From NCBI GenBank assembly GCA_964059195.1, contig CAXKWD010000007.1, forward strand, positions 153,383,269 to 153,447,268: DNA of 64,000 bases. Direction: 5' to 3'. Position numbers and translations under genes: made by a program. Of this stretch, positions 54,931-64,000 are shown in pieces (within the stretch, counting starts at the first letter, position 1; every line of letters begins with the position of its first letter). The notes under the pieces were generated by a model, which worked only from the letters and a program-made list of their open reading frames with translations, did not search any database and was not told where the DNA came from. The stretch comes from Ectobius pallidus. Its lineage: Eukaryota; Arthropoda; Insecta; Blattodea; Ectobiidae.

Positions 54931-54959
54931 CCTGTACAGGACCTTTTAAATACAGTCTC

Positions 54960-56297
54960 AGATTATTAAACTGCAAAGTGGTCATTAAAATGACCTTGAT
55001 ACATAACTATTACCCTCAAACTAATTAAATTATTATTTTTCATTATATAATAATCTAGTATTCTGCGTTCAAAGTTGCTCAATAAATATTTGAAAACAGT
55101 GTGAAGAATATAAAGGTGGTTACAATATTTAAAAAAAATATTAGATGTTAATATTGCATTCAGGGAAAAGTTATTCAATTAAGCATTATATAATATAGTA
55201 ATAATATTTAGTTATAAATAAAGCCATAAGAATACTGTCAGAATTGCACTTTTGCACATTTAGAATTAAGACTGGTGAACTATCTAAAGACTGAAATACT
55301 AATTCTGACAGGATGAAGTATCATTAAGTCCATTCATTATAATAATGCAATGTATCTTATACACTTGGAAGTTATGGACAGGACTTAGTTGTAGGCTCAG
55401 AAAAACAAAAAGGCCGGAGTGAAATATTAAGCAAGTATAAGAAATAATTGATTAGGGTGTAGTGAAGGCTTGTAAGGAGATATTGCTGAAGGCAAGAATA
55501 TGGATAGTTATGCTACTTGCATGGTGCCACATTTCCATCAATTAAGCATCATAGACTCATTAAGTGAGTAAACGATAAGATTCCCACATTTCTTTCAATT
55601 AGGTATTTGCACATCTTTCAGATACACATTTGATAACACAGCCCAACAAAAAAGAACTTTTTGTTTGGTGTCTCAGATGTTTCACTGGATTTTGGCTGTA
55701 CTTAGTGTGCTTATTCCAAATATGTAAACAGTTTTTCTCTAACAGCTCTATTTTTATATAGATTTTATTTGTGAACTCTTAGTCTAGTGAAACAAAATCT
55801 TGCTTGATAATATAGCTAGTGAAGGTTCTTGACCATACTTTGGACATGTAGGGCAAAAACTGTACAAAGTGCAGAAAAGCTAAAAGCTGGATTATTTTTT
55901 GGCCCTCAAATTTACAGCTCATAAGTCATAAATGACTGTACAATATGTGATAACATGAAATTTTTGAAAGACCCCATGTTATTGTAATGTTAATGTAATG
56001 TTAGTTTATTGCTTTTTCCTTCACATGATTTAAAAGCTACAAATAGGCACTGTTTTTTATTTATATCAAATGTAAAATGGGATAATATGCATAACGGTAA
56101 TACCATATCTCACAAAACTAAAGCTGATAGGGCAAAACTAATGCACATTTGGCATCAGCAACCTAAGTATACTCAAGAATAAGTATAAATTCTAAGGCAC
56201 CAAAATGGCTGTTGGTCTGTGTAATCATTCTGAATTTGCTGATACTGCTTCCCAACAAACTACCGATGCAGAATTCATCTGAAATGTAGTTAAATAA
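54960..56297. other. No recognised feature
   Basis: AT-rich sequence with no convincing frame, TIR or repeat. Confidence 0.45.
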
Positions 56298-56323
56298 ATG
56301 AGAATATTATAGGAGAAAAATTC

Positions 56324-56397
56324 CTCCGACACTGGGACTTGAACCCAGGACCTTTGGCTATTCGCGCCAATGCTCTACCAACTGAGCAAAGCCGGAG
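56324..56397 (-). tRNA. tRNA-like sequence, anticodon loop GCGAATA
   Basis: The best-preserved of the four: T arm CTGGGTTCAAGTCCCAG is fully paired and the anticodon stem TTGGC/GCCAA is intact. The D arm reads GCTCAGTTGGTAGAGC. C33 in the loop still speaks against decoding. Confidence 0.5.
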
Positions 56398-56653
56398 TTC
56401 AATTCACAGCGCCGGATGGAACCTCTCTCCTATGACTGATTGCCCTAATGGTCCACCTCACAGACAGACAAGATATGTCATAAGCAGTACTGTGAGGCAC
56501 ACTAATTAGTGATTTTGTGACCGGGCTCCCACTGTTATTGTACAGTTGACATTCAATATAGATATATAAGCATTTATGAACCACAGATTATTGTCTCTGT
56601 TGGACATTACATGAGAATATTATAGGAGAAAAATTCCGGCGCTGTGAATTGAA

Positions 56654-56727
56654 ATCCGGCTTTGCTCAGTTGGTAGAGCATTGGCACGAATAGCCAAAGG
56701 TTCTGGGTTCAAGTCCCAGTGTCGGAG
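56654..56727 (+). tRNA. tRNA-like sequence, anticodon loop ACGAATA
   Basis: Inverted partner of 56324-56397. The loop differs by one base (ACGAATA). T arm intact; the first acceptor base is altered (atccgg in place of ctccgg). Confidence 0.45.
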
Positions 56728-56812
56728 GAATTTTTCTCCTATAATATTCTCATGTAATGTCCAACAGAGACAATAATCTGTGGTTCATAAATGCTTATAT
56801 ATCTGTAGTTAA

Positions 56813-57257
56813 ATAAAGTCGTATGGTAGAATCATGCGACATAGCAGTTAAGGGAAGCATTATTTCTCTTGATAAAACCATAGCACTCAGTGAAAATTAC
56901 TATTTTTAATATAAGATTCAACTTAATAACAGTGATTTGAGATAAAATGAGTGCTGGGTGTTATAGCGTCTTACATAAGATTGGTAAACTTACTTGTGAC
57001 GTGTGTATTAGAAAGCCATGCTACCAATATAACACTGGAAGTGTACAAAACAACAACTTGTGATATTCAAATTCTCTGGAAAAATCCCAGAGTCAGAACA
57101 TATCAATAATTGTAAAGCACATACCGGTATGATATGTTTTGTTATACTGTAATGTGCATTCATTTTCATGAACCTCTGACTCAATCCTGCAAGTATAATT
57201 CTTGACTGAGCAACTTTGTCTGAAGAATAGGAGCTGTTGTAAGAACAATCTGACATA
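56813..57257. other. No recognised feature
   Basis: Unassigned; frames are short. Confidence 0.45.
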
Positions 57258-57265
57258 ATTATAAC

Positions 57266-57767
57266 CAGTGATGGGAAGTAATTGAGTAAAAGTAATCGGA
57301 TTACAGTAACAATTCCTTTTTTGGTCAAATTTACTTGTAATCAATAGTTTTTAAAAAAATGTAATTTCTACTTGTAATTTACTTCTGGAAATAAAATTGT
57401 AGTTGTTACAATTTAGTAGGCGTTAGTATTAGTATCATTCTCGTCATCATTACTGTTTTTGCAACTAATATCCAAATTAGAGTTAATATTAACAAAAAGT
57501 TACTCAATGTTTCCGAAAATATTCTCATTGATGTGTTTTTGTTTGTTTGTTTGTTTGTTCATTAATAATTTGGGCTTGTGACAAAACAAACCAAAAACAA
57601 GGAATTTTTAGGTACTGCCATTTTGTAAAGTAATTGTAAATGTAATTGTAGTTTTACTGATTACTTTTGAAAAAAAGTAATTTGTAATTATTGTAATTAA
57701 GTAAAATGTCTCTCAGGTAATTGCAATTCAGCCCAATTACTTTCTTTTTGTACTTTTCCGATCACTG
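57266..57767. mobile_element. 502-bp hAT-type MITE with perfect 8-bp duplication
   Basis: CAGTGATGGGAA at the left and, inward, CAGTGATCGGAA at the right. Flanks are ATTATAAC at 57258-57265 and 57768-57775, identical. The interior is dominated by GTAATT/GTAATC words on both strands. A (GTTT)n run lies near 57540. No coding. Confidence 0.92.
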
Positions 57768-57886
57768 ATTATAACCTTCATTATCCTATTCATGAAAAAT
57801 ACAACTTCCTCAGCCCTAATTCTTTCATTACTACTCCGTTGAACAGAAATTCAAATACAGGTTACATGTTGCTAGGTAACATATAA

Positions 57887-58278
57887 TACAGTACATTTAT
57901 GCAAAAGGAGGTAGGTAACATATAATAATAATAATAATAATAATAATGTTTTATTTTGCCTGGCAGAGTTAAGGCCATAGGGCCTTATCTTCCACTCAAC
58001 CAGGATAAAGACAAAATACATTAAAAGGAATTTACAAAAAACAAATTCAATAGATATCATACATAATACAAAATGTTAAAAATAAAATAATGATACAATA
58101 TTGAAGTACCTATATTAAAACATAAGACAAAAATGCGTCCAATAATATGCCGAGAAAACAAATTGAATTAAAGAATTATATTATAATTGGATATAATTCT
58201 TTAATTCAATTTGTTTTCTCGGCATATTATTGGACAGTACAGTCCAATACAGTACAGTACATTTATGCAAAAGGAGGT
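57887..58278 (-). mobile_element. LINE/SINE insertion with 26-bp target duplication and 45-bp hairpin
   Basis: tacagtacatttatgcaaaa followed by ggaggt is present at 57887-57912 and again at 58253-58278: a perfect 26-bp direct repeat. On minus, the insert ends in a pattern common to insect LINE/SINE 3' ends, ggttgagtggaagataaggc then ttaactctgccaggcaaaat, and an (ATT)n tail at 57921-57946. At the opposite (5') end lies a perfect inverted repeat: 58137-58181 and 58191-58235, with a 9-nt spacer. No coding. Confidence 0.85.
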
Positions 58279-59026
58279 TCAGTGCCTTGCCACTCTTTGT
58301 TGTAGATTGCATTATTACTTAAATCATAATGAAGAGAAACATTACAAAATATGCAATTGTTTTTTATATGATGATACTGAGACTTTTAATTTCATCATAA
58401 TTATTCCATTTGAAATGTACTGTGCCAGGGAAGTCACTCATAATTCGGCAAACAGATTTCCACGTAGCGTTAACATACGATGTCAAGATTTAAAATGTTG
58501 ATTTTAGATTTCGTACCATCTATTGATATCCTTCTTCTACTACACATTATGATTGCAAAAAAATAAAGGCAGCTTTGCCAACCACAGTATTTTATGTTTG
58601 GAAGAGGTCTTCGCTTTTAGAAACCCATTCACAAGTCGCAATGTGAATTTTAAATGATTCCTAGTATTTTCTTTGTTATGGTACTTTTCATGACAGATCA
58701 TTAAACATGGGCAACAGGCACACTTTTTATGCTTTAGCAATGTGGTTGGGTATTGTGTTAGTGTGTGAAAGACTTTGGGTATGGTATTGCAGTTGGAATG
58801 TATTCAACATGAAGTATCACATACTAAATCCATAGGTAGAAAAGGATGTTTGTGTAGGCTATGAGAGACCAAAATTAAATTCTGGTTCCATTCTAACTTT
58901 TTTTGATGGATTTATGTATAGGTTTCTAACAGGGTTACAACCAGCATAATTATTCTTATGAAATATACAATATTTTGTGTATGTTCCTGTGCAAGTAGAG
59001 TTACTCTCCTAAAATATATATATAAG
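58279..59026. other. No recognised feature
   Basis: No gene or repeat that I can support. Confidence 0.45.
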
Positions 59027-59059
59027 TATCAAGGCATCGAAAGTATCGAGGACCCATCC

Positions 59060-59140
<81 letters not shown>
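59027..59140. repeat. (TA)n tract between two facing hAT-type ends
   Basis: gtatcgaggacccatcccta ends at 59062 and tagggatgggtccttgc begins at 59141: two facing copies of one end, separated by a TA/TGTA microsatellite. The left end belongs to an inverted or deleted copy of the element on the right. Confidence 0.7.
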
Positions 59141-59143
<3 letters not shown>

Positions 59144-59400
59144 GGATGGGTCCTTGCATGGTATTGGCATCGAGCGATACTTTAGAAAACTAGCTCGATA
59201 CTTTTGTAATTCTGTAATTTAAGGAAATGCGGTATTTATTTCTGCTTTTAGTAGTCTACTAAATATACCGGTAGTAAATAGTTCTGTTTGTCCTTGAAAT
59301 GGACAACACCACTCTATGACTTTAGTCTAGTCATAAATAAAGACTTTACGACTTTTAAAATTCAAACAGAAGAGATCCTTAATTGTTTCGTTTCCTGTCA

Positions 59401-59874
59401 AACGTTTCAATAACAACCAACAAGCAAGCTGACTGTCCAAACCCCATTGTACAAAGCTCCTTTGCGGAGATTAACAAATCAGGAATATATCAAATAGAGT
59501 GCAAGGATTGCAACCAGGTTTACATCGGAAAGACAAAAAGAAATTTAAAAATCAGGACAAAAGAACACTTCAGGAACATAAAGAACCATGAAATAGATAA
59601 ATCAGCAGTTGCAGCCCATTTTTTGATAAAAAACCATGACCTTGAACCAGAAGCAAAATTGTTAAAATCTGCAAGAGGACATACGGAATTAATCAATTGG
59701 GAAAAAATCTTCATCCTCAAACATCAAGACAAAGCCATGAATTTTGAAATCCCCGCCTCCAATGAACTGTTCAATAAATTCATCTTAAAGAAACCAGAGG
59801 GCAGTCAAGCAGCAACAGCAACAAGCAGCAGTCAAAATGGAATGAATATGGGAGGAAAAATCTCCCGAAACTAG
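59401..59874 (+). pseudogene. Penelope-type GIY-YIG endonuclease fragment
   Basis: The frame includes NKSGIYQIECKDCNQVYIGK, the GIY...YIG pair with the CxxC insert typical of Penelope-like elements, followed by TKRNLKIRTKEHFRNIKNHE (catalytic Arg) and SAVAAHFLIKNHDLEPEA, LINWEKIFILKH (Glu/Lys region). The polymerase that normally precedes it is missing, so this is the 3' end of a truncated element of about 158 codons. The enzyme cuts target DNA for insertion. It ends with a Q/S/T/A-rich low-complexity stretch. Confidence 0.85.
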
Positions 59875-60217
59875 TCTCCAAATAGAGAACTCAAGTGAAG
59901 TAAGTGTCACAAAAATTGACTCAATTCTTATATTACAGGTATATTAGAAAAACTTCACTGTTACTAACTTCCTGTAATAATTAATATTAAGTTACTGCTT
60001 ATTCTGCAATCCTTAAAACAGTTTGTTCATTGTTCTGTTCTGTGATCTGAGTAGAAAGTCACATGATTACTTTATCCATCCATAAGCAATCTATTTTGGT
60101 ATGCTTTTAAAACAAGTCTGCATGCTGGTTTTCAGTTGATATCTCTACGTAACAGAAGACTGTGTGTATTGTATTGCAGTACGATAACATCATTTTTTTT
60201 ATTTTTTTATAGTCAAT

Positions 60218-60307
60218 ATGAGTGAAGTGTGGAAATATTTTCAAATAGACCCTCATTGTGACAATCGCGTCATTTGCCACATTTGTAAAAAAAGTTTTTC
60301 GCTTTGA
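60218..60307 (+). pseudogene. BED zinc finger, N-terminus of a hAT transposase
   Basis: Thirty codons: MSEVWKYFQIDPHCDNRVI, then CHICKKSFS and a stop. The W--F and C--C pattern is the first half of a BED finger, found at the N-terminus of hAT transposases; the His pair is lost because the right end of the element follows at once. A pyrimidine-rich tract ending in ATAG just upstream looks like a 3' splice site. Confidence 0.65.
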
Positions 60308-60374
60308 TGGTATCGAGTCTCGAGGAAAAAATCATGTATCGGTATCGAGAAAATCTGGTATCGACCCATCCCTA

Positions 60375-60849
60375 ATATATATAGCTGGAATGTAAAATAT
60401 TCTTTTGGTACATTTCCATTAGCAAGGCATGAAACATCCTACGATATGACATGGAAAAATTAATAATAGACAAATGAGACTATAGTAAAAGTAAAGCACA
60501 GAGCTCAAGAGAGCAGAGGCCTGTACAAGTTGAGCCATTGTTATGCTTCTTACCTTGAGACTTGCATTCCTCCCGCTTGCCTTCTACTGACCTCTGTACT
60601 TCATTTAGGCTAAGAAATTCTTTTAAATTCAATGAAGTATTCAATTCCTTTAACCTTCTAGATTCAAAATATACAGATTACACTGCGATAATTGAATTTA
60701 ATTAATACGGCTGAATAAGAACTTGTTGCTAGGTAACAAGTATACAGTATTTACAATTCATACTAAAAGGGTCTAAGGAATGCACTCGCATAACGTAACT
60801 TGCAAATATGCATAACTACCCTTCACAAATTTTTACAAAAAAGATGTCC
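60375..60849. other. No recognised feature
   Basis: Unassigned. Confidence 0.45.
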
Positions 60850-62741
60850 AGAAGGGAGGTTGGCGCAGCACCCTTCTTTTTCCTTGCTTAGCTATTCCCA
60901 ACATCCTGCAAGCCGGCCAGCGGCCCACGTGTTTCTCAGTCTCATCCCTATAATATAAAGCCACACGGCTGACTCACTCACTCACTGACATTAATGTTTG
61001 CCCACTTCCAGATGAACTAGAAACTTTAAATTTGGTACACATAAAGCTTTCAGGCTGTAAACCACAGGAAAATCCCAAAAAGTGATTTTTAAAAAATTTT
61101 TAGCCCTAAAAACCTCTGAAAAAGGGCTCACTCTGTGCTCACTTCCAGATGACTAGAAACTTGAAATTTGGTACACATATAGCTTTTAGGGTGTAAACCA
61201 CAGGATAATTCCAAAAAGTATTTTTCTTTAATTTTTAGCCTTAAAAACCCCCGAAAAAGGGCTCACTCACTGATATTAATGTTTGCCCACTTCCAGATGA
61301 GCCACAAACTTGAAATTTGGTACATATTTAACTTTTAGGCTGTGAACCACAGTAAAATTCCAAAAAAAAATTTTTAGCCATAAAAACCCCTGAAAAAGGG
61401 CTCACTCACTGACAATGTTTGCCCACTTCCAGATGAGCCACAAACTTGAAATTTAGTACACATATAGCTTTTAGGCTGTAAGCCATAGGAAAATTCCAAA
61501 AACCTTTCCTGAGAACCTCAGCGGGGGTTTAGGGGCAGAGCCCCCCATTGAGCGAAGTGAGTTAGTTTCTATTGTTAGAAGTGAGAGCAGAAGAAGGCGT
61601 TGAGTAGTATTAGCACTAGAATCTCAAAAAACTGCAAATATTACATAAATATATTAGGTAAGTAATTAAACTCATGAGAAAGATACACAATATAATTATG
61701 TTACTTGTATAATGCTGCTTCCCAGTTCGTGATCGCCACCACTAGGTCACGGCACCAACGAAAATGTACGAAGTCTTGCAGTCGGACATATTAGCTCATC
61801 GATCGGGTGTCTTGTCTGTTGGTAGGACTAGGAGTAGAGAGAAGGAGTGGAAGTAGAGCCAGATGAGGGGGCCTAGGAAAAAGAAAAGAGAGTTTTGTTT
61901 TCAATTTTTATTTTTTTCTGCAACAACTCCATTATGATATTTCATTTTTTCTTATTCTATTAACAAATAAATTACTCCTTTGTTGTGTAACATTCCTCTA
62001 CATCCTGAATCGTATTCTCTACGCATACTTACATCTAGATGCAGTTTCTCCTATGAATGTAATGCCTTCACTTCCTCTACAGATAAAAAAAGCGTGCAAC
62101 AGTAAAAAATACATCAGCCCTCTCACCAATTTACTTCATTATAAATCATTTAAATAAATTCAAATGATACAACTGGAGAGTCCACAATCTATATTATTTC
62201 AATCAGATATGAATTCTAGCATGTCTTTCAAATGTTGTATAAATTCTTATTCTACTTTCTACAACACCTAAAGTTGATTATAAATTATTGTTAGGCAAAG
62301 ATGTTATTTGCAAATACATAAATATTTTTTCTGCTACTAATGTGTTTGTTTAATGTATAAAAATTAATCTAATAAATAAATTATAACAAATGTTATAGTT
62401 GAATTAGAAAAAGAAAGAAAAAAATCTTCATAGCTGTCTGTGGTTCATTAATGCATAATATATCCATAACTTTTGTCACTTTGATTTTTAATTGAAAATT
62501 CCCACATCTCTTGAAGGTGATTCATTGAAACTTAAGTATAACAGAGGTACCTGCTTTTTATTTTTTGGCAAAATATTAGCAAAATTCAAAATAGTTTACA
62601 AATAAATGCAGAAATTATGTACCTTTCAGCAAAATAGCAAAATAATTTATGAAATTATGTGAACTATAGTGGAAGAAATTTGAAGGCAGCAACCCTAGAT
62701 CATCAAAGGACAAATTTGACAATTAAGATTGAAAGTTAATG
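60850..62741 (+). repeat. 1.04-kb repeat, copy B, with an insertion
   Basis: Second copy of 10353-11390. From cagaagggaggttggcgcag to aagccgg and again from ggcaccaacgaaaatgtac on, it follows copy A. Small indels and substitutions are scattered through the right part. It ends in gattgaaagttaatg, as in copy A. Confidence 0.85.
60917..61750 (+). mobile_element. 833-bp insertion with four 140-bp tandem units
   Basis: Copy A shows the empty site. The insert has ataaagccacacggctgac and CTCA repeats near its start, then four units beginning with cccacttccagatga at about 61000, 61138, 61285 and 61423, each with aacttgaaatttggtacaca and an agccnnaaaaacc stretch. It then has cctcagcgggggtttaggg and a GGGGCAGAGCCCC hairpin near 61540, and about 200 further bases. 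No coding. The class is not clear; hairpin and lack of target duplication leave Helitron-like as one option. Confidence 0.65.
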
Positions 62742-62929
62742 TTTCAATTGATTTCACAACCTATCGATAATAATGAAAACAACAGTTCATTTGTATTTTT
62801 CAAATGAAGCCAAGCTGCATCAATTAAAATTGTTTGCTGAAGCTTTCCTTTTCTTAAAAACCTCAACAAAAGTAGGTTGTAGACTTAAAGTGTCAGTAGA
62901 AGTAAAAGAAAGTCGTCTGGGGGCACATG

Positions 62930-63168
62930 CACAGAAGACAACTTACCCATATACAACATTTTGTTTTCATACGATTTTTCTTTCTGGAGGTAGGTTATTC
63001 ACAGAAAGACTAACTCACGGACACATTGCTGAAAATATTAACTTTGGATTCAGGGGACCTCAAAACGTGTATTTATTTTAAAATCTCAACTTCGAATTTT
63101 GGGGTAGAACACGTTACTTCCTCTACCTATACTAAGTCCACCTATCGTATGGGCAGAGGAAATAAAAA
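62930..63168. mobile_element. ACTTCCTCTGC family, right end only (copy 3)
   Basis: Matches the last 240 bp of copies at 37.4 and 45.2 kb (acattttgttttcatacgat, ctcaacttcgaattttgggg) and ends in GGGCAGAGGAAATAAAA. It is more diverged than the other two and lacks the left end. Confidence 0.75.
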
Positions 63169-63877
63169 ATAACAACTGATCTGTTAACTTCTTCATACTG
63201 GGACTAACACCAGGTAGAAATTCAGCTGTTTAATTTTCAGGAGGGTTTTTCCCCCCTCCAAATCATGCACAAATAGTTTATACCATCCAGAATCTGCAAT
63301 GTATTGCGAATTGTCATGACACCATAAGTGAAAAGGTAATGAATGAGCCTTAAGAGGGAATGCCGCTGAGTTATTGCTCTGAAGGATGGTCTGTGGAGTC
63401 GGAAAGCTGCAAGCCAAACATTATATTTCCACTCAACACCGGCCCAAAATAGCAAAATAGTTGATGAAATTAAATAAACTTACTAAACTATAAGGGCGAA
63501 AGATAAGAGTAAGTCGCCCCTTATGCTCCGAACAATGCGTTGCTATGGCGATCACACGCTTGTTATCTCGGCACTCCCGACCGTTCCTTCTCTCCAAACT
63601 CCCGATCGTACCAAATACCAGCTACCAACCCTTGCACCAAAATGACAACCCGCTAGCTCACTCGGCACTCCCGAACAGACCACAATCACCTCTGCATATA
63701 GTCTAAATAATGCATAACACTATCCGCATAGTTAAGTGCACGAAGTGGAGGCGGTAGCCGAAGCGAAACGCCCTTGCATTTTCGAATAATGTACGATACA
63801 CTGCTTGTGGGTTTCGAAAATGTGGCATATTATATCTTCCAGAAGTTAGTCAGCCTGTCACCTTTTGTTTAGCGGTA
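63169..63877. other. No gene; upstream part of a possible promoter region
   Basis: 63490-63720 is less AT-rich with cggcactcccgacc repeated twice. GTTGCTATGGCGAT at 63539 resembles an RFX X-box. At about 63775-63825 gcattttcgaa and ttcgaaaatgt form an inverted repeat. No coding frame. Confidence 0.35.
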
Positions 63878-63990
63878 TGACGTCACACCACCAACGTCCA
63901 ATCACGAGTTTCTACGTAATATGAGGACAGAAGAATTCGCTAGATCGTGGTATAAAAGAAATTGCATCGCGAGGGTGTGGAGGGTGGGAA
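63878..63990 (+). promoter_or_regulatory. Candidate Pol II promoter at the right edge
   Basis: TGACGTCA (perfect CRE/ATF site) at 63878-63885, CCAAT at 63898-63902 and TATAAAAG at 63951-63958 follow in the order and spacing of a classical promoter. The start would be near 63985, around gaacattcatcc. Any gene would lie beyond the window. It could serve a host gene or an LTR whose remainder is not visible. Confidence 0.5.
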
Positions 63991-64000
63991 CATTCATCCA

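Larger units (their letters stand above)
56298..56812. mobile_element. Second foldback pair of tRNA-like units
   Basis: Same design as 506-925 but with a longer centre. The tail of the right unit (atgtaatgtccaacagagac, ctgtggttcataaatg) also occurs inverted in the centre at 56570-56615, directly before the right tRNA-like sequence. So the pair can fold over nearly its whole length. Confidence 0.75.
59141..60374 (+). mobile_element. hAT-type element (TAGGGATGGG ends), deleted
   Basis: Left TAGGGATGGGTCC... and right, read inward, TAGGGATGGGTCGATACC are inverted repeats; both are followed by GATAC/CTCGA words. A BED-finger frame close to the right end supports a hAT source. Target duplication cannot be seen because both flanks are TA repeats. 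A Penelope fragment lies in the interior. Confidence 0.75.

Overview
This is a repeat-dominated piece of an animal nuclear genome, most likely an arthropod and probably a hemimetabolous insect. The AT-rich background, tRNA-derived SINEs, CR1-, Jockey- and RTE-type LINE remains, hAT and mariner remnants, a Penelope-type GIY-YIG endonuclease and long low-complexity tracts fit this. There are no operons, ribosome-binding sites or dense coding. The species call is inference; the frequent palindromic string TAGGCCTA is the only compositional hint I can offer. Nearly every long reading frame belongs to a transposable element. The only host-gene candidates are an acidic 194-residue frame at 19.2 kb, possibly with an H15-like winged helix, and a TATA/CCAAT/CRE-type promoter running off the right edge at 63.9 kb. 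Layout, left to right. 0-13 kb holds short elements: a pair of tRNA-like sequences in inverted orientation, several tRNA-derived SINEs, three short inverted-repeat transposons (one hAT-type with an 8-bp target duplication), a 1-kb repeat that recurs at 60.8 kb, and 3' ends of LINEs. 13.9-17.1 kb is tandem DNA: an array of about 183-bp units with a three-unit higher-order period, a degenerate four-base repeat that switches strand several times, and an AAT tract. 17.3-18.7 kb has a SINE split by a 250-bp insertion and a 5'-truncated LINE. 19.8-24.2 kb is a nearly full CR1-group LINE on the minus strand, with an SGNH-esterase ORF1 and an endonuclease/reverse-transcriptase ORF2 split by 222 bp. 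25.0-28.25 kb is LINE inside LINE: a CR1-like element sits in the RNase H domain of another LINE. 29.4-35.65 kb is a deep nest. A 5'-truncated Jockey-type LINE with a 27-A tail holds (i) a hAT-type element which itself holds a second, smaller hAT-type element, and (ii) a 3.3-kb element with 40-bp terminal inverted repeats and a broken DDE-like transposase gene that starts with an ATG-only exon. 36.1-41.1 kb holds an A-rich degenerate array, a large imperfect inverted duplication around a broken PIN-nuclease-like gene, and the 3' part of another LINE. 41.7-48.0 kb has mariner and hAT remnants, a 931-bp solo LTR with TATA box and poly(A) signal, another member of an inverted-repeat family, and more short elements. 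48.15-54.4 kb is a near-identical satellite of about 12 copies of a 530-bp unit. 54.5-64 kb has a LINE C-terminal fragment, a second inverted tRNA-like pair, a hAT-type element with perfect 8-bp duplication, a LINE insertion with a 26-bp target duplication and a perfect 45-bp hairpin, a hAT-type element carrying a BED finger and a Penelope fragment, the second copy of the 10.4-kb repeat with an 833-bp insertion, and the terminal promoter. No cooperating host pathway is visible; the content records layered transposition, local tandem amplification and inverted duplication.
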